Counted from the first letter of the stretch, positions 1 through 8,028 are shown. The stretch is DNA of 40,414 nt from Methylobacterium iners (GCF_022179305.1 NZ_BPQP01000042.1:1-40414); one strand, 5' to 3'. Numbers and translations are program-made. The notes: generated by a model from the letters alone, not told the origin.

Positions 1-1435
1 TCACGGCCGCGTCGGCGCGCACGCGCTCGATATGGGCCCAGCAGCGCTCCGTCACCTCGCGGATGAGGTTGAGGTCGTAGGGGGTCCAGGCCCGCGGCAC
101 CCGGTCGTGGATCGCCATGAGGGCGGTCAGCCGGTCCTCCTTGGTCAGCGGCATGCAGATCGTGGCGGTAATGCCGATGGCCTGGAAGGTCGCCGCCTCC
201 TCGGGCGGGAGCTCGGAGAGGTTGTCGTTGATGATCAGCGGCTCGCCGGCGCCGAGGTTGCGCACCGCGAGCTGCCCGAAATCAGCGAGGCTGTAATGGC
301 CGACGATGCTCGGCGAGCCCTCGGCCGCCCAGTCGCCGCGGATGGTGAACCCGTCCTCGTCCGGGTCCATGTCGGCATAGGCGCAGTTCGAGAGGCCGAG
401 ATGCTCCGCCACCATCCGCGTCGTGGTGGCCAGGATGGCGTCGGCGTCGGTGCTGGTGACGGTGGCCCGGCCCAGTGCGTCAAGGAAGCTGAGGCGGGCC
501 TCGTTCTCCCGCGATTCCTCCTGCGCCCGGCGCCGCGCGGTGATGTCGATCGCGGTGCCCAGTGCCCGCACGCAGCGGCCGGTCTCGTCGAACATGCCCC
601 GGCCCTTGGCGGCAACCCAGCGCACGAGGCCGTCCTCCCGGCCGATCGTGCGGTACTCCACGTCGTAGGTGGCCCGCTTCATGGGATCGAGGGCCGAGGC
701 GAAGGCCGCGGCGGTCGCCTCGCGATCCTCGGGGTGCAGCCCGGCGTAGAAGTCGTCGATGCTGCAGGGCGCGTCCGACGAGATGCCGAACATCGCCTTG
801 GTGCGGTCCGACCAGGTCAGCACGTCGGTGAACGGGTTGAAATCCCAGGTGCCGATCTCGGCCGCCTCGATGGCGAGGTTCCGCGATTCCTCGCTGAAGG
901 CGAGACGTTCCCGGTCGGCCTGCCGCTCGGCCGTCAGGGCCGCGTTCTCGCTCTCGAGGGCGGTCACGCGCTCCCGCTCCAGCGTCACGTCGAGCTGGCT
1001 GGCGAAGAAGTAGGCCAGCTTGCCGGCGGCGTCGTGGACCGGCGCCATGAGCAGCCGGTTCCAGAACGGCGTACCGTCCTTGCGGTGGTTGCGGATGTCG
1101 GTCTCAACGGCGCGCGGCGCGGCGATGGCCTCGCGGAGCTTCTGCACGACGGCCGGATCGGTCTCCGGTCCCTGCAGGAAGCGGCAGTTGCGCCCCACGA
1201 TCTCGTCGCGATCGTAGCCGGTCAGGCGGCAGAACGAGTCGTTGACGAAGACGATTGGGTTGTCGGGCAGCCGCGGGTTCGTGATGATCATCGGCATGCG
1301 CGTGGCGTGCACGGCCGCGACGAAGGGATCAATCCCCCCATCCGTACCCGCTATCTCGGCGCTGATCCGCGCCTCGTCCCGTTCGACCTGCTCCGGAATC
1401 GCCCGCGGGTCCGGCGGTTTGGCGAAGTCACTCAT
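1..1435 (-). CDS. LOV-PAS-GAF sensory protein, probably a blue-light histidine kinase (C-terminus outside window)
   Basis: The reading frame starts at the ATG at 1435 and is still open at base 1, so only about 478 N-terminal residues are seen. Residues ~26-150 form a LOV-type PAS domain with the signature GRNCRFLQG. The flavin-adduct cysteine is C84, the flavin-binding asparagines are N116 and N126, and the signalling glutamine is Q147, so all residues needed for blue-light photochemistry are present. A short charged linker leads to a second PAS domain (~183-297), then a GAF domain (~305-470) with a conserved-looking ICMPL segment. In this family such a module usually ends in a HWE or HisKA_2 histidine kinase domain that passes the light signal to a response regulator. 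That part lies beyond the edge, so the kinase output is inferred. A long open frame on the opposite strand is its shadow. Confidence 0.85.
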   Translation of the reverse strand, partial: MSDFAKPPDPRAIPEQVERDEARISAEIAGTDGGIDPFVAAVHATRMPMIITNPRLPDNPIVFVNDSFCRLTGYDRDEIVGRNCRFLQGPETDPAVVQKLREAIAAPRAVETDIRNHRKDGTPFWNRLLMAPVHDAAGKLAYFFASQLDVTLERERVTALESENAALTAERQADRERLAFSEESRNLAIEAAEIGTWDFNPFTDVLTWSDRTKAMFGISSDAPCSIDDFYAGLHPEDREATAAAFASALDPMKRATYDVEYRTIGREDGLVRWVAAKGRGMFDETGRCVRALGTAIDITARRRAQEESRENEARLSFLDALGRATVTSTDADAILATTTRMVAEHLGLSNCAYADMDPDEDGFTIRGDWAAEGSPSIVGHYSLADFGQLAVRNLGAGEPLIINDNLSELPPEEAATFQAIGITATICMPLTKEDRLTALMAIHDRVPRAWTPYDLNLIREVTERCWAHIERVRADAAV

Positions 1436-1821
1436 GGGGCGGAGGCTCTACCAGACAACGCGCGGCTTTCCACCGCGATGTTGTCGCGATCGGGGCGGCG
1501 ATGCGGGTGCGCCCGGGGACAGGTCAGCCGGGCGCGCGTCCCCTCCCGGTTCACCAGTAAAAGCACGAGGAGATCCTCGCGCGGGCTCTACAGCCTCGGG
1601 TTGTCGAGCCGCCACGACTGTTTTGCCCTGTACAATCAAGTCTCCATCCTCCGGGCCGGACGCCCGAAACCAGCAGACGGCGCGCCGCTCGACCCTCATC
1701 TGTCCGCGAAAACAAACTTATGTAGAAAATACCGGCCCGTTAACCGGCGCTTAGGTGGGATTGCGGTTCCCTATCCTTCGCCGCCACGCCTTGGCCTTTA
1801 GGCGAATTGACGGGTCTTGTC
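1436..1821. other. Gene-free region between divergent sensory genes
   Basis: This stretch separates the minus-strand LOV gene from the plus-strand PAS gene and should hold both promoters. Short frames here have no recognisable similarity and poor codon character. It becomes more AT-rich near 1700-1735. The only site I can point to is a TTAA-N7-TTAG sequence at 1740-1754, one base away from the CtrA consensus, about 70 bases before the PAS gene start. Confidence 0.5.
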
Positions 1822-2856
1822 GTGGCACTCTTCAGCACGGACGTCGCAGCGAAGCTCGCGGCCCTGGATCGCTCCCAGGCGGTCATCGAATTCGCGCTGG
1901 ACGGCACCATCCTGACGGCCAACGCGAACTTCCTGGCGGCCGTCGGCTACAGCCTGCGGGAGGTGAAGGGCCAGCATCACCGCATGTTCGTCGACCCGGC
2001 CGAGCGGGAGAGCGAGGCCTATCGCGGTTTCTGGGCCTCCCTCGGTCGCGGCGAGTTCCAGGCCGGCGAGTACCGCAGGGTCGCCAAGGGCGGGCGCGAG
2101 ATCTGGCTGCAGGCGACCTACAACCCGATCCTCGGGCCGACCGGGCGCCCGCGCAAGATCGTCAAGTTCGCCAGCGACATCACCGCGCAGAAGCTGAGCA
2201 ACGCCGATTCCACCGGCAAGGTCGCCGCCATCGGCCGGTCTCAGGGCATCATCGAATTCGCCCTCGACGGCACGATCCTGACCGCCAACGCCAACTTCCT
2301 CGCCGTGGTCGGCTACGGGCTCGAGGAGGTCCAGGGCCAGCACCACCGGATGTTCGTCGATCCGGCCGAGCGCGAGAGCGAGGAGTACCGCGCGTTCTGG
2401 GCGGCCCTGCGCCGGGGCGAGTTCCAGGCCGCCGAGTTCCGCCGCATCGCCAAGGGCGGTGGGGAGATCTGGATCCAGGCCACCTACAACCCGATCCTCG
2501 ACCCGGCCGGACGGCCCATCAAGGTCGTGAAGTTCGCCACCGACATCACGGCCGAGGTCGCCAAGCGCCGGCAGTTCCAGCTTCTCTCGCTGGTCGCCAA
2601 CGAGACGGACAACTCCGTCATCGTCACGGACCCCCAGCAGCGCATCCTCTACGTCAACGGCGGCTTCGAGCGGCTCACCGGCTACGCGCAGGCGGAGGTG
2701 CTGGGCAAGAAGCCGGGGGAGGAGGGGTGTTTTGGAAGGGCATGGCGCGCTCCTGGAAGACGCCGGCATCCGGCACGAGAAACAGCTTCACAGGGGTGCG
2801 ACGCATGGCATTGCACCGAGGCAAGCATACGGCAACCACCCCGTCTGAGCAAATGA
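1822..2856 (+). CDS. Tandem-PAS protein, truncated inside its third PAS domain
   Basis: I place the start at the GTG at 1822; an in-frame TTG at 1807 is the alternative. The product would be about 344 residues with no membrane segment. Residues ~12-133 and ~134-255 are two very similar PAS-PAC units, each with a HHRMFVDPAERES segment and an ITA-type ending. They repeat at DNA level with a 366-base period (for example ATCGAA at 1885 and 2251), which points to internal duplication. A third, different PAS domain starts near residue 262 and reads normally to GYAQAEVLGKKPG, ending at residue ~299 (base 2718). There the usual LLQGPDTD continuation is replaced by 45 unrelated residues and a stop. 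In relatives such units precede a chemoreceptor or kinase output domain; none is left here. It is probably a remnant, unless it acts as a free-standing PAS sensor. Confidence 0.7.
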   Translation: MALFSTDVAAKLAALDRSQAVIEFALDGTILTANANFLAAVGYSLREVKGQHHRMFVDPAERESEAYRGFWASLGRGEFQAGEYRRVAKGGREIWLQATYNPILGPTGRPRKIVKFASDITAQKLSNADSTGKVAAIGRSQGIIEFALDGTILTANANFLAVVGYGLEEVQGQHHRMFVDPAERESEEYRAFWAALRRGEFQAAEFRRIAKGGGEIWIQATYNPILDPAGRPIKVVKFATDITAEVAKRRQFQLLSLVANETDNSVIVTDPQQRILYVNGGFERLTGYAQAEVLGKKPGEEGCFGRAWRAPGRRRHPARETASQGCDAWHCTEASIRQPPRLSK

Positions 2857-3368
2857 TAGCATGGTTTTCAGATGCGGGCGCAAGATTTTTACGGATTAAA
2901 AATCCGCGACTTCAGGCGTAAACATTTTCATCATTCAAATGATATTTCAACGAAATCTAGATTTATATTTTCCACTCTCCACAAAAATACGTATTGCTTA
3001 TCAACAGCGTGGGTCGAAAATTGGATGTTTTCCCATCAGCCAAACGCGATCTTCTGTCACCGTGTAGTTTCGCAGATGGCGGTTGCCCCCAGGGCCCGTC
3101 GACCCTTCAAGGCCAAGGCAAATCTGTCCCTCCGGCGAGCGGAGGTCGCTTACTTCGTGCAGGCATGCAAGGAGTACTCATGTCGTCCATCATGCGAACG
3201 TCCGCTTCGCGTGACGACGAGGCGAGGCTTCTCCGGCCAGTTTTCGTCGAGGCGGAACGTCCGCTTAGGGGCGAAAGGCCAGTCCGGTTGCTGCCCGTAG
3301 CAGACCTCCACACGGGCAAGCTGATTGAGTTCGGACCCTGTTACAGACGAAGCCGAGCGTCCAAGGCC
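2857..3368. other. AT-rich gene-free stretch with small palindromes and a 12-bp direct repeat
   Basis: Bases ~2860-3065 are clearly AT-rich in a genome that is otherwise strongly GC-rich. They contain a hairpin CGGATT-AAA-AATCCG (2892-2906) and a short palindrome ATCATT-CA-AATGAT (2930-2943). Further right, GAACGTCCGCTT occurs twice in the same orientation, at 3196-3207 and 3255-3266. The open frames crossing the region resemble no family I know and change composition midway. No transposase, integrase or tRNA is visible. With the abrupt end of the PAS gene at 2718, the stretch looks like the scar of an insertion or deletion. That is an inference. Confidence 0.5.
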
Positions 3369-4154
3369 CTACCGCTTTGCCATCACCATTCGCGCACTCT
3401 CCAACGGCGCCGCGCTCAACGCCAACGGCCCGTCGAAAGGCCGCTCGTGCAACGCGATGACGCCGAGCGTCGTCACCATCGCGGCCGAGAACAGCAGGAG
3501 GGTCACGGCCTGGGGCACCGGCTTGTCCACGTGGATCAGGGCGAGCGCGATCAGCGTCAGGCCCGCCAGCACCATGAGGGTCAGCCATTTCGACTGGTCG
3601 CCCTGGGCGTCGCTCAGCGCCAGGCGCTCGCCGCGGGCGGCGCGCAGGTTCATCACGGCGTCGAGCAGCGCGGCGTGGGCGGGTGCGCCCGCCTCCGTCG
3701 TGTGGCGCGGATCGGCCACCGCCTGCATCAGCGCGCCGAGCGCCTCGCCGGCCGCGTTCGAGGAGGCACCCTCCGTCATCCTCGGCCATTCGTCGGCGAT
3801 CAGCGCCTCGGCATAGGCGAGGAGCCGCTTGCGGATGTCGCTCATGTCCGAGGCCGTGGCGAGGCTGAGATCGTGGGCGGCGAGCAGGTTCGTCCGCTCG
3901 GACTGGACGATGCGGCTCGCCTGGCGCTGCCGCTCCCAGGCGTCGTTGGCCACGAAGCTCGTGAGCAGGGCGAGCATCACCGAGATGGCGTTGAAGTAGG
4001 GAGCGACGATGCCGAGCCCGAGCCTGCGCAGCAAGGGCTGCGTCGGGCGCAGGTTCGAGACGAGCCAGAGCAGCCCGCTCACGACGGCGAAGCTCGCCCC
4101 GAGAAGCGTGAAGATGAGCCAGACCGGCTGGTCGAGCCAAGCACCCAGGATCAC
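3369..4154 (-). CDS. DUF4239 (bestrophin-like) membrane protein
   Basis: This 261-residue protein starts at a GTG (4154) with a GAGG ribosome-binding site about 8 bases upstream. It has four likely membrane helices: residues ~8-30 and ~45-68 before a soluble middle part, and ~188-206 and ~210-230 after it. That layout, with the ANDAWERQRQA segment following helix 2, matches the DUF4239 family, which is distantly related to bestrophin channels and has no established function. The soluble part (~70-185) should face one side of the inner membrane. The gene lies downstream of the exported-methyltransferase gene on the same strand, separated by a palindromic element, so co-transcription is uncertain. 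The family call is fairly secure; no function can be assigned. Confidence 0.75.
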   Translation of the reverse strand: MILGAWLDQPVWLIFTLLGASFAVVSGLLWLVSNLRPTQPLLRRLGLGIVAPYFNAISVMLALLTSFVANDAWERQRQASRIVQSERTNLLAAHDLSLATASDMSDIRKRLLAYAEALIADEWPRMTEGASSNAAGEALGALMQAVADPRHTTEAGAPAHAALLDAVMNLRAARGERLALSDAQGDQSKWLTLMVLAGLTLIALALIHVDKPVPQAVTLLLFSAAMVTTLGVIALHERPFDGPLALSAAPLESARMVMAKR

Positions 4155-4227
4155 GTGCGCGCCTCGCGCCGGTTGCGACGGCGGTGAGCGTAAGGGAGTG
4201 GGGCTACGGAAGGGTGAATGGAAGCAC

Positions 4228-4338
4228 CTCTCCTCCCCCTTGTGGGGAGAAGCCGGAGGTGGGGGTGGTTCCGCTTGGTGAGCGGCAGGGTCGGCCAGCC
4301 ACCCCCACCCCTGACCCTCCCCACGAGGGGGAGGGGAG
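4228..4338. repeat. Intergenic palindromic repeat element, copy 1
   Basis: Two arms of about 40 bases, 4228-4268 and 4299-4338, are imperfect inverted copies of each other. The outer parts are pyrimidine-rich blocks around TGTGGGGAG and CTCCCCACGA, and the inner parts are GGTGGGGGTGG and its complement. A small central hairpin, CCGCT/AGCGG, lies between them. The element fills the gap between two minus-strand genes and ends 3 bases from the stop codon of the methyltransferase gene. It resembles the mobile palindromic elements scattered between genes in many alphaproteobacteria. A related element lies at 9210-9344. Confidence 0.7.
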
Positions 4339-4341
4339 CCC

Positions 4342-5103
4342 TCACCGCCCCTTGCGCGTCGTCTCGTCCTTGCAGGGCTTGATCGTCCTGGGGTCCGGCC
4401 GGGCTTCCGGCGCCGGGGCCTCGAAGATCGCGAGGTAGTGGCTGCCGCCCTCGAGCTTGTGGAAGCCGGTCTCGCGGTAGCCGACCGCCGAGAGCTCGCA
4501 GCGCAGCAGCGCCGGCGGGGTGCCGTGGCGGGAGGGGATGTCGTCCTCGTCGACGATGCCGACGCGCCCGCCCGGCTTCATCGCCGCCGCCAGGTTGTGG
4601 AGCAGGCCGAAGGGCTGGCTGATCTCGTGGTACATGTGGACGAGCACCGCCGCGTCGACCGAGGCCGGCGGCAGCCGCGGGTCGTGGGCCTCGCCGCGCA
4701 CTACGCGCACGTTGGTGAGGCCGCTCTTGGCGACCCGTGCCCCGAGCTCCTTAAGGTAGCGGGGGATCACGTCCTCGGCGAAGACCTGGCCGCCCGGCCC
4801 GACGCGCTCGGCGAGCCGCACCGTGTAGTAGCCGGAGCCCGCGCCGATATCGGCCACCGTCTCGCCGGGCGTGATCCGCATGAGGCGCGCGACCTGGCCG
4901 ACCTCGTCGGCCTTGTCCCGCCCCGCCTCCGGCGCCCAGACCGAGGTGATGATCTCGGCCACCGGCCGGTCGGGCTTCGGGAAGGCCTGGGCCGGCGCGC
5001 CCGGGGGCGCCAGCGGCTCGGCCCGAGCCGGCGCCGCCAGGCAGAGCCCGACCAGCAAAGCCGCCGTCGCGGCGGCGAGGGGAAAGCGTCCTGCGTGAGC
5101 CAT
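4342..5103 (-). CDS. Putative exported class I SAM-dependent methyltransferase
   Basis: This 253-residue protein starts with a clear Sec signal peptide: a short charged N-terminus, a hydrophobic core from residue ~9, and a likely cleavage after ARA at residue 28. The mature part carries a Rossmann methyltransferase fold. Motif I is VADIGAGSGYYT (~83-94), with an acidic residue after strand 2 (AEDVIP), a DAAVLVHMYHE strand-4 region and KPGGRVGIVDED as post-motif II. The catalytic core looks complete. Substrate is unknown. SAM is a cytoplasmic cofactor, so a signal peptide on such an enzyme is puzzling, although annotated relatives with this layout are common in alphaproteobacteria. The gene lies 86 bases downstream of the chemoreceptor gene on the same strand. 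Fold call is secure; location and substrate are not. Confidence 0.8.
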   Translation of the reverse strand: MAHAGRFPLAAATAALLVGLCLAAPARAEPLAPPGAPAQAFPKPDRPVAEIITSVWAPEAGRDKADEVGQVARLMRITPGETVADIGAGSGYYTVRLAERVGPGGQVFAEDVIPRYLKELGARVAKSGLTNVRVVRGEAHDPRLPPASVDAAVLVHMYHEISQPFGLLHNLAAAMKPGGRVGIVDEDDIPSRHGTPPALLRCELSAVGYRETGFHKLEGGSHYLAIFEAPAPEARPDPRTIKPCKDETTRKGR

Positions 5104-5189
5104 TACCCCATAACGCTCGGAGGCCCGCGGGGATGCGCTTGCGTCAAGACGCCCGCCGGACCGCGTGGCCCGGCGCGCCGCCTGTCGCC

Positions 5190-6874
5190 TCAGGCGGCCC
5201 GGACGGTGGCGAGGAACCGGGCGACCTCCGCGCTAAGGTGCCCGGACTGGCGGGACAGTTCCGAGGCGGAATCGAGGACCTGCCGCGCGGCCTGGCCCGT
5301 CTCCTCCACGGCGCTCGCGACGCCCGAGATGTTGCTGGTCACGTCGCCGACGCCGGAAGCGGCCTGGGCGACGTTGCGGACGATCTCCTGGGTCGCCGCG
5401 CCCTGCTGGTCGACGGCGTCGGTGATGACGACCGCCATGCCGCTGATCTCGCGGATGCGGTCGGCGATTCCCGTGATCGCCGCGACCGTCTGCCCGGTCG
5501 AGCCCTGGATGCGGGTGATCTGCCCGCCGATCTTGTCGGTCGCGCGCGAGGTCTGGGCGGCGAGCTCCTTGACCCCGGTGGCGACGACGGCGAAGCCCCG
5601 GCCGGCCTCGCCGGCACGCGCCGCCTCGATGGTGGCGTTGAGCGCCAGCAGGTTGGTCTGGCCGGCGATGGTCGAGATCATCGCCACGACGTCCCCGATC
5701 TGGGACGCCGCCGCGCTCAGCTCGTGCACGAGGTCCGCGGTCGCGGCCGCCTCGGCCACGGCGCGCTTGGCGAGGTCGGCCGACCCGCCGACCTGGCGGC
5801 CGATCTCGGCCACGGAGCTCCCCAGCTCCTCGGCCGCCGCGGAGACCATGGTGACGTTGGTGCTCGCCTCCTCGGCGGCGGCGGCCACGGTCGTGGACCG
5901 GCCGTCCGCGTCGCCGTCAAGGTCATGACTTCGGCCGTCGCCTGCAGCTCGGCGGCGGAAGCCGAGACCTGGCCGATGATGCTGCCCACCGCGGCCTCGA
6001 ACCGGTCGGCCATGTCCTGCATCGCACTCTGCCGGTCGCGGGCCGCGACGGCGTCGGCGGTCAGGCGCGCCTCCGCCTCCTCGGCGGCCTTGCGCTGGGC
6101 CTGGACCTTGATGGCCTCGACGGAGCGTCCGACCGTGCCGATCTCGTCGCCGCGCGCGGCCTCCGCGATGTCGACGCCGAAATCGCCCTGCGCCATGCGG
6201 TCGAGGGACCGGACCAGCGACCGGAGCGGGTGCGTGATGTTCATCATCAGGTAGAGGGCCGACGCGAACAGGATCACGATGGTAACGGAGTGGGCGGTCA
6301 CGCCGACCCGCGTCGCGAGCGTGAGATGTTCCCCGACCTCGGTGCTCGCTTCGTTGGTGAAGCGGCGCGCGTTCGTCAGCGCCTCGTCGGTCTGCTTGCC
6401 CGCATCCGCGAGGAGGGCCTGGATCGACTGCCGGATGGCGCCGACGGCGGCGGCATCGACGGCCTGGTTGCGCAGGTCCGCGCGTCCGACGCGCGCGAAA
6501 TCCTCGATCATCGCGGCCAGGCGCGTCAGGTCGTGCTGCGCCGCCTTCAGGACGTCGGGCTTCAGCGCGATCGCGATCGGGCGCTCCAGCTCGCGCGCCG
6601 CCTTGACGGCCTCGGCCTTGCTGTCGGCGACCGCCTTCGCGGCCTCGGCCGGCGAACGCGCGAAGTCGATGGTCTTGTAGCCGGTTTCCATTCGGCTCAG
6701 CGCAACATTGGCGCCGGCAATGCTTTCGAGAATCGTCTGCTCACGCACGAGGGCTTCGGTGAGATGCCCTGTATTGGTGTTGGCGATGTATTCGCCAAAG
6801 AGCATGATGCCAACGAGCAGTCCCGCGATACCCGACGAGATGCCAAGCTTCTTGCCAATTGTGATGTTAAACAT
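5190..6874 (-). pseudogene. Methyl-accepting chemotaxis protein broken by one frameshift
   Basis: The gene starts at the ATG at 6874, with a GAGGGGA ribosome-binding site about 12 bases upstream, and would encode a chemoreceptor of about 560 residues. It has helix 1 (~10-30), a helical periplasmic part (~31-190), helix 2 (~193-215), a HAMP domain (~215-270) and a long signalling domain. The frame fails near residue 323 (about 5895-5910). Upstream it reads [13 protein letters not shown]; the signalling part resumes in another frame with [12 protein letters not shown], through the hallmark hairpin tip [26 protein letters not shown], and ends normally at 5190. Restoring one base in the GC-only tract would rejoin the two. 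Everything else is intact, so this is either a sequencing error or a very recent mutation. The role would be chemosensing through CheW/CheA. Confidence 0.85.
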
Positions 6875-7103
6875 GGACCAATGAAATCCCCTCGAACTTG
6901 GATGAGATTCAACCGATCCGAATGAAGTTTCCGTTGACGCGTCGATCGATGGATTTGTGTCTCTATCCCGGCCGATCATTGCGCATCGGCGCGGCAGAAC
7001 CGGCATCGGAAGGCGTCGATCGTCCGGAGGAACGGGGTCGGGGCAGGCAGCGCCCAGCCCGGGAACGTTGACGCTCAAGGCTCCCGCACGCCACACCGGA
7101 TCC

Positions 7104-7820
7104 ATGGATTGCGCCCTTCCCTCCCCCGTCCCGCCCTGGCGGGCGACGGTGCTGACCCTCTACCCCGAGATGTTCCCGGGGCACCTCGGGCTCTCCCTCT
7201 CGGGCGACGCGCTGGCCCGGGGGATCTGGGCGCTGGACGCCCACGACATCCGCGCCCACGGGCTCGGCCGCCACCGCGCCGTCGACGACACGCCGGCCGG
7301 CGGCGGCGCCGGCATGGTGCTGCGCTGCGACGTGCTCGCCGCCGCGATCGATGCCGCCGTTCCCGCCGGCGACCCGCGCCCCCGCCTCCTCATGAGCCCG
7401 CGCGGCCGGCCGCTGACGCAAGGACGCGTCCGCAGTCTCAGCGAAGGCCCCGGCCTCGTCCTCGTCTGCGGCCGCTTCGAGGGCGTCGACGAGCGGGTGA
7501 TCGCCGGGCGCGGGCTCGAGGAGGTCTCGATCGGCGACTACGTGCTCTCCGGCGGCGAGCCCGCCGCGATGATCGTCCTCGACGCCTGCGTGAGGCTCCT
7601 GCCCGGCGTCATGGGCCGGGCCGAATCGGGCGTCGAGGAGAGCTTCGAATCCGGCCGGCTCGAATACCCGCACTACACCCGGCCCCGGGACTGGGAGGGC
7701 CGCGCGATCCCCGAGGTGCTGATGGGCGGCAACCACGCCGCGATCCGCCGCTGGCGCGAGGCCGAGAGCCTGCGCCTGACCCGCGAGCGCCGCCCGGATC
7801 TGCTGACCGACGTGGTCTGA
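7104..7820 (+). CDS. trmD: tRNA (guanine-37-N1)-methyltransferase TrmD
   Basis: TrmD methylates N1 of G37 next to the anticodon in tRNAs reading CNN codons, using SAM, and prevents +1 frameshifting. The 238-residue length is normal when translation starts at the ATG at 7104; the frame runs further upstream but without family similarity. Visible family motifs include [11 protein letters not shown] near the N-terminus, [25 protein letters not shown], and the knot-forming [13 protein letters not shown] and EYPHYTRP near the SAM site. The usual partners rpsP, rimM and rplS are not beside it. It stands alone between a divergent chemoreceptor gene and the serC leader, with 229 bases upstream for its own promoter. 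Confidence 0.95.
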   Translation: MDCALPSPVPPWRATVLTLYPEMFPGHLGLSLSGDALARGIWALDAHDIRAHGLGRHRAVDDTPAGGGAGMVLRCDVLAAAIDAAVPAGDPRPRLLMSPRGRPLTQGRVRSLSEGPGLVLVCGRFEGVDERVIAGRGLEEVSIGDYVLSGGEPAAMIVLDACVRLLPGVMGRAESGVEESFESGRLEYPHYTRPRDWEGRAIPEVLMGGNHAAIRRWREAESLRLTRERRPDLLTDVV

Positions 7821-7969
7821 GGCGCATAGCAGGCGTGATCATGTGCAATTTCGAGGCGAGAACGCGCATGTTCGGATTGATCACGGCTGGCGTCTTGATC
7901 ACCGCCCGGTGCGCTTTTCGCCGAGTGTGGCCGGCCGGCGCTTGACCGGACCGATCATCTGGATCATCC

Positions 7970-8028
7970 CCGGCGACGGGACACCTCCCCCCAACGGGAG
8001 GCGCCCATCTGTAAGGATGGATCAGATG
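7970..8028 (+). ncRNA. serC leader RNA motif (cis-regulatory)
   Basis: Just before serC are two adjacent hairpins. Stem 1 is CCTCCC (7984-7989) with GGGAGG (7996-8001). Stem 2 is CCATC (8005-8009) with GATGG (8016-8020), with the loop TGTAAG between its arms. Stem 2 contains the AAGGA ribosome-binding site and a possible start codon. This layout and position match the serC motif described upstream of serC in alphaproteobacteria. By position it should act on serC translation; the ligand, if any, is unknown. I identify it from memory of the motif and from pairing, not from a covariance search. Confidence 0.7.

Noticed and set aside
32-1801. 589-residue plus-strand open frame
   Set aside because: It is the opposite-strand reading of the LOV-PAS-GAF gene; its composition is Arg/Gly/Val-rich noise with no domain, while the minus strand has a full LOV signature.
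1852-2560. Regular repeats that might suggest an array
   Set aside because: There are only two units of 366 bases and they encode PAS domains; no short repeats with unique spacers occur, so this is not CRISPR.
1798-2769. 323-residue minus-strand frame over the PAS gene
   Set aside because: It mirrors the tandem PAS units; its repeats exist only because the DNA on the other strand is duplicated.
2872-3300. 142-residue plus-strand frame in the AT-rich stretch
   Set aside because: Composition shifts sharply from Phe/His/Asn-rich to Arg-rich at the AT/GC boundary, no family is recognisable, and no good ribosome-binding site precedes it.
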